Assembly (NCBI GenBank): GCA_023248835.1
Contig: JAHFDU010000248.1
Location: 1 to 6,059 of the forward strand
Direction: 5' to 3'
From: Myxococcales bacterium
GTDB taxonomy: Bacteria; Myxococcota_A; Polyangia; Palsa-1104
Length of the DNA: 6,059 bases
Shown here one piece after another: positions 1 to 5,049 of this stretch. A program made the position numbers and the translations under genes. The notes beneath the pieces were generated by a model. It saw nothing but the letters and a program-made list of their open reading frames with translations. It did not search any database and was not told the DNA's origin. Within the stretch, counting starts at the first letter, position 1, and the number at the start of each line of letters is the position of its first letter.

Positions 1-266
1 GCGTTGTCTTCGCCTGGCAAAGACGCATGGCGCGCGATCACGGCGTCGACTTCCGAGCCCCCAAGCGTAGCCAAAGTGCTCGCTCGGCCGCGGTGGCGTT
101 TGTCCAGCATTCCCAGCCTCGCGTTGGAAACAACTTCATCTGCCCGCGCAAGCGGCGTGGAGCGACTCAATCCGCTCAGCTTAACAGCGAACGCCAGACG
201 GGAGGCAGACGTGGTCACCAAAGCACTGGTTGCAGGTCTGATCTGACCCTGAGGACATCCGTTCAC
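1..266 (-). CDS. Hypothetical protein, N-terminal part, runs off left edge
   Basis: I do not recognise this gene. On the minus strand one frame stays open from an in-frame stop at 320-318 down to base 1 and beyond the window. Its translation has a balanced, protein-like composition: around the middle it reads LSGLSRSTPLARADEVV, followed near the edge by GGSEVDAVIARHASLPGED. Codon third positions are mostly G or C. The start is uncertain: GTG at 266 has a weak GGA seven bases upstream, GTG at 305 has AGGGG only three bases upstream, and TTG 221/GTG 218 lie where the sequence starts to look most protein-like. No signal peptide, membrane segment or known motif is visible. It is divergent from pckA. 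The opposite strand is also open from 1 to 246 in a frame that shares its wobble positions, but that product is rich in Ser, Arg and Pro and looks like a shadow. Assignment of strand is therefore moderate only. Confidence 0.42.
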   Translation of the reverse strand, partial: MNGCPQGQIRPATSALVTTSASRLAFAVKLSGLSRSTPLARADEVVSNARLGMLDKRHRGRASTLATLGGSEVDAVIARHASLPGEDN

Positions 267-354
267 GCGACAATCCGAGGTGACTGGTTTGCCCGCTGAT
301 TGCACTTGCCCCTGGCGCTAAAACGCGGGAAACTTTCACTCCGATTTTTAGTTC

Positions 355-363
355 AAGAGGAGA
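355..363 (+). promoter_or_regulatory. Shine-Dalgarno site deciding the TTG start of pckA
   Basis: AAGAGGAGA ends ten bases before the TTG at 374. It is the only good ribosome binding site near the 5' end of the pckA frame. The next in-frame ATG lies more than 130 codons downstream, inside conserved PEPCK sequence, so a TTG start is well supported. Confidence 0.75.
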
Positions 364-373
364 CCACCGAGCG

Positions 374-1948
374 TTGGACAAAATACTGCGCGAACTCGAC
401 CTACAAGGTGCAGCCAAAGTTTTTCACAACCTGTCGGCGCCACTGCTCTATGAAGAGGCGGCGCGTCGGCGCGAGGGCTGGATCGGCGCGCATGGTCCGC
501 TGGTGGTGTCGACCGGCAAGCACACTGGGCGCAGCGCCGATGACAAATTCGTCGTCCGCGACAACGAGACTGACGCGCAGGTGGCGTGGGGTAAAGTCAA
601 CCAGCCGCTTTCGCCTGAACACTATCGCATTTTGAAAAAGCGAGTGCTCGAACATCTGCGCGCGCGCGAACTGTTCATTCAGGAATGTTCGGCCGGCGCT
701 GATCCTGCGTTTCGGGTGCCGGTGCGGGTGGTGACCGAGCGCGCGTGGCACAGCCTGTTTGCGCGCAACATGTTTTTGCCGTCGCATGACACTAAGCGCG
801 GCGCGTTTTCGGTCTATCACGCGCCGACGTTTCAGGCCGATCCGAATACCGATGGTACGCGCTCAGGCACGTTCATTGTGCTCAATTTTTCTGAACGCAC
901 CGTGCTCATCGGCGGCACCGAGTACGCCGGCGAAATCAAAAAGTCGATCTTCACCGTGATGAACTATCTATTGCCGGCAGAACAAGTGATGTCTATGCAC
1001 TGCTCGGCCAATGTTGGTGCCGCCGGAGATGTCGCCGTTTTCTTCGGCCTGTCCGGCACCGGCAAGACCACGCTGTCGGCCGATCCGGAGCGCTCGCTCG
1101 TCGGTGATGACGAACACGGCTGGTCGCCGCGCGGAGTGTTCAATCTCGAGGGTGGCTGCTATGCCAAAGTGATCAAGCTGTCGAAAGAGGCCGAGCCCGA
1201 GATCTACCAAACCACGCGCCACTTCGGTACCGTGCTCGAAAACGTGGTGCTCGACGAAACCACGCGCGAGCTCGATCTCGACAGCGACAAGCTCACCGAA
1301 AACACCCGTGCCTCTTACACGCTCGATCAAATTCCCAACATGGTGGCGTCGGGGCAAGCGGGTATTCCCAAGAATGTGATTTTTCTTACCTGCGATGCGT
1401 TTGGCGTATTGCCTCCAATATCGCGGCTGTCGAGTGAGCAGGCGATGTACCATTTTCTCTCTGGTTACACTGCCAAAGTGGCGGGTACGGAGATCGGTGT
1501 CACCGAGCCGAAAGCGACGTTTTCGACCTGTTTTGGCGCGCCGTTCATGCCCCGTCCGCCGGGTGTTTACGCCAAACTTCTCGGCGATCGCATGGCACAC
1601 GCCTCGGCCAAAGCTTGGTTGGTCAACACCGGTTGGTCCGGTGGCGGCTATAGTACCGGTGGCAGTCGGATGAAGATCGCGTTTACCCGCTCGATCATTC
1701 ACGCCATTTTATCGGGCGCGCTCGATAACGCAGCGACCACTGTTGATCCGATTTTTGGCGTCGCAGTGCCGAACGCGGTTCCCAACGTGCCCTCTGATGT
1801 ACTCTCGCCGCGCAATACCTGGAAAGACAAGGCTGCCTACGACGCGCAAGCCCACAAGCTGGCCAAAATGTTCGCCGAAAATTTTGCTCAATATGCCGCT
1901 GGCGTCAGCGACGCCGTGCGCGCCGCTGGCCCCAAAGCGACAGCATAA
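374..1948 (+). CDS. pckA: Phosphoenolpyruvate carboxykinase (ATP)
   Basis: Cytosolic enzyme that converts oxaloacetate plus ATP to phosphoenolpyruvate, CO2 and ADP, the entry step of gluconeogenesis from TCA-cycle acids (EC 4.1.1.49). The 524-residue product is close to the family's usual size (E. coli PckA has 540). Visible motifs: the substrate loop TGRSADDKF with Arg53; GGTEYAGEIKKSIF with Tyr184 and Lys190; MHCSANVG with metal-ligand His209; the P-loop GLSGTGKTT (225-233, Lys231/Thr232); the kinase-2 metal site LVGDDEHGW (Asp246); and NTRASY with Arg312. Tyr184, Lys190, His209, Ser227, Lys231, Thr232 and Asp246 all sit at one constant offset from E. coli Tyr207, Lys213, His232, Ser250, Lys254, Thr255 and Asp269, so the active site is intact. 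Translation starts at TTG behind AAGAGGAGA. It is monocistronic here: the leftward gene is divergent and the next gene downstream is convergent. The GTP-type enzyme is excluded by these ATP-family motifs. Confidence 0.97.
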   Translation: MDKILRELDLQGAAKVFHNLSAPLLYEEAARRREGWIGAHGPLVVSTGKHTGRSADDKFVVRDNETDAQVAWGKVNQPLSPEHYRILKKRVLEHLRARELFIQECSAGADPAFRVPVRVVTERAWHSLFARNMFLPSHDTKRGAFSVYHAPTFQADPNTDGTRSGTFIVLNFSERTVLIGGTEYAGEIKKSIFTVMNYLLPAEQVMSMHCSANVGAAGDVAVFFGLSGTGKTTLSADPERSLVGDDEHGWSPRGVFNLEGGCYAKVIKLSKEAEPEIYQTTRHFGTVLENVVLDETTRELDLDSDKLTENTRASYTLDQIPNMVASGQAGIPKNVIFLTCDAFGVLPPISRLSSEQAMYHFLSGYTAKVAGTEIGVTEPKATFSTCFGAPFMPRPPGVYAKLLGDRMAHASAKAWLVNTGWSGGGYSTGGSRMKIAFTRSIIHAILSGALDNAATTVDPIFGVAVPNAVPNVPSDVLSPRNTWKDKAAYDAQAHKLAKMFAENFAQYAAGVSDAVRAAGPKATA

Positions 1949-1959
1949 ATCGAATTTAT
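1945..1959. repeat. AT-only inverted repeat across the pckA stop codon
   Basis: ATAAAT-CGA-ATTTAT forms perfect six-base arms around a three-base loop and contains the TAA stop of pckA (1946-1948). The stem has no GC pairs, so it would be unstable as RNA and is not a convincing terminator. It is recorded because it sits exactly at the gene end. Confidence 0.35.
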
Positions 1960-2000
1960 TTGAGCCGGTTGGCGTAGCTGGCGCCCCTTATCGCACAGGG

Positions 2001-2026
2001 AGGCCTCGATGCGCATCATTCGACCT
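2001..2026 (+). terminator. Weak candidate terminator hairpin between convergent genes
   Basis: AGG-cc-TCGA at 2001-2009 can pair with TCGACCT at 2020-2026 (seven pairs with a two-base bulge). The loop carries most of the perfect palindrome GATGCGCATC (2008-2017). The sequence just after it, GTATTGTTCGTTT, is only modestly T-rich, so this is at best a poor intrinsic terminator. Nothing stronger is visible between the stop of pckA (1948) and the stop of the opposing operon (2038). Termination may be Rho-dependent, or the transcripts may overlap. Confidence 0.22.
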
Positions 2027-2037
2027 GTATTGTTCGT

Positions 2038-2583
2038 TTAATTGTCGAGCGCGCCGGAATTGATCCAGTCACGCACTAGCTCGAGTTGTGACGGCGACAG
2101 CGGGGGCTGATTGAGCGGCATTTGGGTGCCCATGCAAGCATCGCCGATCAGTTTTATGTAGAGCGGGCTCGAAGCTGCATTGCCAGCGACAACCAGAGGG
2201 CCGAATACTTGGTTGCAGACTTCGAAGTCGCCGTTTTTGGCAAACAGACTTGTATAGGCGACCGTTTTAGAGGAGAGATCGGGTCTAGTCCTCCGAGCTG
2301 CGTGGCAACCGCCGCTGTTGCAAGTGCCGTCGACAACGTCCCGATAGACAGTCGTCCAAGTTGCGACGCCCAAACCGCCGTCACTTCCGGCAGTACTGTC
2401 TGGAAGTTTGCCGTCGAATTGTTCAGCCACACCCTGGTCGTGCGGTACGAAGTCTGCATCGGTGCCGTGCTGGCTTGGCGGTTCGAGTACGACACCATCG
2501 GTGCTGCCCGGTGCATCGAGGTCGCTGCATGCAACAGAAAACATCAATGAAACAACCATCGCGCTAAAAACTTTTTTCTGCAT
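2038..2583 (-). CDS. Lipoprotein with cytochrome-c-like domain (CX4CH)
   Basis: Probable exported haem protein of 181 residues, last gene of the minus-strand block. The N-terminus MQKK followed by a hydrophobic stretch to Cys19 (MFSVAC) is a lipoprotein-type signal, although Ser at -3 is an imperfect lipobox. Residues 20-70 are an Asp/Gly/Pro-rich linker. The globular part (about 75-181) has the pattern of a single small cytochrome c: GTCNSGGCHA with Cys88, Cys93 and His94, then MPLNQPPLSPSQLELVRDWINSGA, where Met155 suits the distal haem ligand and the final helix is typical of myxobacterial and planctomycete cytochrome-like lipoproteins. The haem motif has four residues between the cysteines rather than two. 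Cys123 and Cys150 could form a disulfide. ATG at 2583 lies eight bases after the upstream stop, with AGGA overlapping that stop (TAGGA), so the two genes are probably cotranscribed and coupled. Haem attachment is inferred, not shown; it could be a haem-free relative. Confidence 0.85.
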   Translation of the reverse strand: MQKKVFSAMVVSLMFSVACSDLDAPGSTDGVVLEPPSQHGTDADFVPHDQGVAEQFDGKLPDSTAGSDGGLGVATWTTVYRDVVDGTCNSGGCHAARRTRPDLSSKTVAYTSLFAKNGDFEVCNQVFGPLVVAGNAASSPLYIKLIGDACMGTQMPLNQPPLSPSQLELVRDWINSGALDN

Positions 2584-2591
2584 AGTTGGTC

Positions 2592-3626
2592 CTATTCCCC
2601 AGGGTCGAACACCGATGATCGGTGGATGATGACGCCACCCGATCCGGCTGCGTAAACGCCGTCGCCACTACTGGCCCAGACCCCAAAAAAGCTGCGGTCG
2701 GTTCCGGCGGTCTCGGTTTTCCAGACGCCGTGCGCGCGATGAAGAATAGTGCCGATGGCGCCGACGATATAGGCATCGGCCGGTGCGTCCTCCCAGGCGA
2801 TGCTATTTTCCCAGATGGCAAAAAGATCGTTCGGTGTCGGGACGTTCACCGTACGCCAGGTGAATCCATCCGTGGTGCAGCGAACCGTTCCGGCGGCGCC
2901 TACCGCGCAATTCTCATGATCCCCAAGGGCGATGCCATAAAGGTCTTTGTCGGTGTTGCTGGTGGCGTTTTGCCACGGAGTGCCGTTTGCAGCCAGCAGA
3001 GTGCCGTGGTCGCCGACGACCAGAAACTCATTACTGGTAAGGCTCGGGCAGGCACCGCGCAGTGAAACCTGGGTTCCACTGGTGTCACTGCGCCAATTGA
3101 CCAAAATTGTGCCATTCGAGCCGGTGACTACATGCTGGTAGTCTGAACTGTTGCCTGCGATGGCATAGTAGATGGTGTTGCTGCCGCCGCCTTGCAGAAT
3201 CTTCCAGGTTTTGTCTGATTGAAGTGCGAGGATGGTCTGGTTGGCGCCGACGATATAGCCAAGGCCGATCGCAAATAGATCGGCCGTAGTTCCGCTTGGT
3301 ACCGCGGTCCACTTTTGACCGGTACCGGGGCCGGAGCGAAGAATCGTGCCGCCCGCACCGACGGCGTAGAGATCCTGTCCGTCGGCCCAGAAGCCGTAGA
3401 GATGATTGGTGGTCCCGCTTGCTTGCACCGTCCACTGTGCGCCCGTAGCAGGGTCTGCATCCGGGTTGTCGCCGCTGTCCATCTTTTGCGGCATTGTCGA
3501 AGTGTCGGCGCTGCTGTCCGGACCAGGCCCAGCGTCGGGCCCCGGCGGCGTGTCGGTGTGGCCAATGATCAGGTTGGGATCGCATCCCGTTGCCAAGAGT
3601 ACCAGTAGACCCATTGCGGTTTTCAT
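2592..3626 (-). CDS. Lipoprotein with seven beta-propeller-like repeats
   Basis: Envelope lipoprotein of 344 residues. ATG at 3626 is chosen because AGGAGGT lies five bases upstream and the resulting N-terminus, MKTAMGLLVLLATGC, is a clean lipoprotein signal with lipobox LATGC and Cys15 (Asp at +2). In-frame starts at 3674 and 3653 would add a non-signal leader. Residues 22-62 form an Asp/Pro/Gly/Ser-rich linker. From about residue 64 there are seven degenerate units of 30-45 residues with the pattern L(Y/F)(G/A)(I/F)..., (Y/V)(A/V)VG or VTG, then (G/N)GTIL: ends near GAGGTIL (90-96), GANQTIL (127-133), GSNGTIL (169-175), GDHGTLL (205-211), GAAGTVR (243-249), GAIGTIL (289-295) and GSGGVII (328-334). 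This matches Ycf48/BNR-type propellers, and seven blades would close one ring. No catalytic motif is visible; such domains usually bind protein or ligand. It follows the anti-sigma-like gene by 44 bp and precedes the cytochrome-like lipoprotein by 8 bp. Confidence 0.88.
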   Translation of the reverse strand: MKTAMGLLVLLATGCDPNLIIGHTDTPPGPDAGPGPDSSADTSTMPQKMDSGDNPDADPATGAQWTVQASGTTNHLYGFWADGQDLYAVGAGGTILRSGPGTGQKWTAVPSGTTADLFAIGLGYIVGANQTILALQSDKTWKILQGGGSNTIYYAIAGNSSDYQHVVTGSNGTILVNWRSDTSGTQVSLRGACPSLTSNEFLVVGDHGTLLAANGTPWQNATSNTDKDLYGIALGDHENCAVGAAGTVRCTTDGFTWRTVNVPTPNDLFAIWENSIAWEDAPADAYIVGAIGTILHRAHGVWKTETAGTDRSFFGVWASSGDGVYAAGSGGVIIHRSSVFDPGE

Positions 3627-3631
3627 TCTCG

Positions 3632-3638
3632 ACCTCCT
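3632..3638 (-). promoter_or_regulatory. Strong Shine-Dalgarno for the propeller lipoprotein
   Basis: On the minus strand AGGAGGT lies five bases before the ATG at 3626. It is the best ribosome binding site in the window and fixes the start at the residue that gives a proper lipoprotein signal. It argues against the longer frame starting at TTG 3674, which overlaps the upstream stop. Confidence 0.8.
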
Positions 3639-3670
3639 ACAACTGAAATGCATCGAGGTGCCCTCAACCT

Positions 3671-4375
3671 TCAATTGCCAAACCGCAATTTCGCATTTTG
3701 AGCTGCGTCGCGAAAACGACCCTTGGGATAGTTACGCAAATATTTGGACGCCAACGTCCGAGCGCGATCATCTCCTCCTGCAGCCGCGGCCTCGATCGCC
3801 AGTGCGAGCGCTTCTTCGGCCAGAACACCACTTGGATATCGATTGAGATAGTCGTCGAGCAGGCGGCCGGCGCGCTTCGGATCGTGCTGGTTGCGCAGCG
3901 CTGAGGTCGCCTCCAGCACCAGTGCCGCACCGGCTTCGATTTCGTCGTCTGCTGGCACCGCCGGCTCGGTGGTTTTCGGCCGACTTTCGCTCACCACAGC
4001 AATTTTCCTCGGGCGAACATGGGCAACCGGAGTCGGCACCACAGGCGGGGCAGCAATCTGGGGAATCGGCATGCTTCGATTTCGTTTCGCATGGTCGGAA
4101 ATAGCCTTGACTGCACGCAACCGCCGCGCGTCCTGAGCTCGTCGAAGCATCATGGCGCTGGCTGCTGAGGCGAGCCCGATCAATGCAATCGCAGCGATCG
4201 CTGTCGCCCACCGTCGCTGAGCGGGCGCGGCTTGGCGCTTGGTGGCTTCGATCCGAGCGAGCACGCGCGCTTCGACAAAAGGTGAGCGTTCAAGCGGCCC
4301 GGTTGCTCGCAGCAATTTGACACCATCGGCGAGCAGCGGATCGGAAATATGTTGTGTTTCGCGTAGCCGCTCCAT
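3671..4375 (-). CDS. Single-pass membrane protein with TPR-like C-terminus, probable anti-sigma factor
   Basis: Product of 234 residues, probably an inner-membrane regulator of the sigma factor encoded just upstream. ATG at 4375 shares one base with the sigma stop (TAATG) and has GAGG seven bases upstream, a classic translationally coupled pair; longer frames reaching upstream are unlikely. Residues 1-55 are a charged, helical, presumably cytoplasmic N-terminus. About 57-78 (ATAIAAIALIGLASAASAMM) is one membrane segment. Residues 100-145 are a Pro-rich spacer. About 146-232 is helical with TPR/BamD-like signatures RLLDDYLNRYPSG (171-183) and KYLRNYPKGRF (211-221). The protein has no cysteine, so the HX3CX2C zinc motif of ZAS-type anti-sigma factors is absent. 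The cytoplasmic-helix, membrane, periplasmic-domain layout and the coupling to a sigma gene are the basis for the anti-sigma assignment; sequence alone does not prove it. Alternatively it is an envelope TPR adaptor controlled by the sigma factor. Confidence 0.85.
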   Translation of the reverse strand: MERLRETQHISDPLLADGVKLLRATGPLERSPFVEARVLARIEATKRQAAPAQRRWATAIAAIALIGLASAASAMMLRRAQDARRLRAVKAISDHAKRNRSMPIPQIAAPPVVPTPVAHVRPRKIAVVSESRPKTTEPAVPADDEIEAGAALVLEATSALRNQHDPKRAGRLLDDYLNRYPSGVLAEEALALAIEAAAAGGDDRARTLASKYLRNYPKGRFRDAAQNAKLRFGN

Positions 4376-5049
4376 TAGCTGACCTCGCCTTGTCGAAAGG
4401 ATTGCAAGTGCGCCAAATATTCTTTGCGCGCGTGATGTACCCGCGTCCACACCGTCGCCAGCGGAATGTTTTGTAGCGCGGCGATCTCTTCGCCTGAATA
4501 GCCTTCGATTTCGAACAGCACAAACGCACTGCGCCGTTTGTGACTCATTTTAGAAAGCAGTTTTTGCAACACCCGTTCGGCATCTTTGCGCTCCATCTCC
4601 TCGATCGGCGTGTGACGGAGATCGACGATGGTCTCGAGCTCGACTTCACGCGGCCGGAGATAAAGGTGCTTGAACCAGCTGCGTCGTCGGTGACCGCTGA
4701 CGACTTTGGCGGTGATGTTGTAGAGCCAGCCCGACAGGTTGCCGCCGGTAAAGCTGGGCAGCCGCTCTTGCACCACCAAAAACACCTCTTGCGCCAAGTC
4801 TTCGATCTCCGATCCGGCGCCGCCAAAGGCTCGTACCCAACCCGTCACCGGGTAAAACCAAGCCTTGTAAATAGACGTAAAATCGGGTGTTTCGGCGAAA
4901 TTCGCCGGCGAAGGGCAAGCGTAGCCTTCGATTGTTTCGCCCTTCGACTTCGCTGCGCTCCGCTCAGCGAGCACGGACTTTGGGGCGTGAACGCTTGCGG
5001 CGTTTGTTCTCACCTCTAAGGAATGCACAGTGGGGTCTAAAACCTTCAA
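4375..5049 (-). CDS. ECF-like RNA polymerase sigma-70 factor
   Basis: Alternative sigma factor that would direct RNA polymerase to its own promoter set. Numbering is for a 224-residue product from TTG 5049. Region 2 spans about 55-124: it includes GGAGSEIEDLAQEVFLVVQE (76-95), the helix that binds core polymerase, and a SGWLYNITAKVVSGHRRR segment. Region 4 spans about 151-215, with the DNA-binding helix-turn-helix around YSGEEIAALQNIPLATVWTR (184-203). Regions 1.2 and 3 are absent, as in ECF factors. The start is unsure. There is no ATG; in-frame options are TTG 5088, TTG 5049, and GTG 5028, 5013 and 4974. TTG 5049 is favoured because it overlaps the upstream stop (TTGA), but no good ribosome site is seen. 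About 54 residues precede region 2, longer than most ECF factors, and part of this is encoded by a palindromic repeat. The downstream TAATG overlap couples it to the probable anti-sigma factor. Confidence 0.92.
   Translation of the reverse strand: MKVLDPTVHSLEVRTNAASVHAPKSVLAERSAAKSKGETIEGYACPSPANFAETPDFTSIYKAWFYPVTGWVRAFGGAGSEIEDLAQEVFLVVQERLPSFTGGNLSGWLYNITAKVVSGHRRRSWFKHLYLRPREVELETIVDLRHTPIEEMERKDAERVLQKLLSKMSHKRRSAFVLFEIEGYSGEEIAALQNIPLATVWTRVHHARKEYLAHLQSFRQGEVS
4909..4946. repeat. Inverted repeat, 8-bp arms
   Basis: CGAAGGGC (4909-4916) and GCCCTTCG (4939-4946) are perfect inverted copies separated by 22 bases. The right arm merges directly into the next palindrome (4950-4970). Together they form a compound palindromic element lying inside the 5' part of the sigma frame. 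Confidence 0.6.
4939..4978. repeat. REP-like palindromic element inside the sigma factor's 5' coding region
   Basis: The stretch contains TCGCTG (4950-4955), a nine-base loop, then CAGCGA (4965-4970), a perfect six-base dyad flanked by CCCTTCGACT on the left. The motif 'cccttcgactt-cgct...cgctcag' resembles short dispersed intergenic repeats that I recall from many bacterial genomes; membership in such a family cannot be shown from one copy. Read on the minus strand in the sigma frame it encodes the low-complexity segment LAERSAAKSKG. No other copy is visible in this window. Confidence 0.5.

Noticed and set aside
4..246. Plus-strand open frame at the left edge
   Set aside because: Ser/Arg/Thr/Pro-rich product typical of antisense frames; the minus-strand frame is more protein-like. 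Not excluded outright, because it could be the tail of a gene entering from the left.
300..336. Promoter for pckA (TTGCAC at 300, or TTGCCC at 306 with AACTTT at 331)
   Set aside because: Spacings of 12 and 19 bases and poor -10 matches; a sigma-54 -24/-12 pattern was also looked for and the GG/GC spacing does not fit.
968..1702. Long minus-strand open frame opposite pckA
   Set aside because: It lies wholly within conserved pckA sequence, is rich in Arg, Gly and His, and has no recognisable domain; it is the antisense shadow of a GC-rich gene.
1971..1985. GGCG/CGCC hairpin as a terminator for pckA
   Set aside because: Only four pairs and no following T-run.
3627..3674. Longer form of the propeller lipoprotein starting at TTG 3674
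   Set aside because: It would bury the lipoprotein signal behind 16 residues, and the strong AGGAGGT site supports ATG 3626.
4540..5019. Plus-strand open frame opposite the sigma gene
   Set aside because: Clear sigma region 2 and region 4 on the minus strand make this a shadow.
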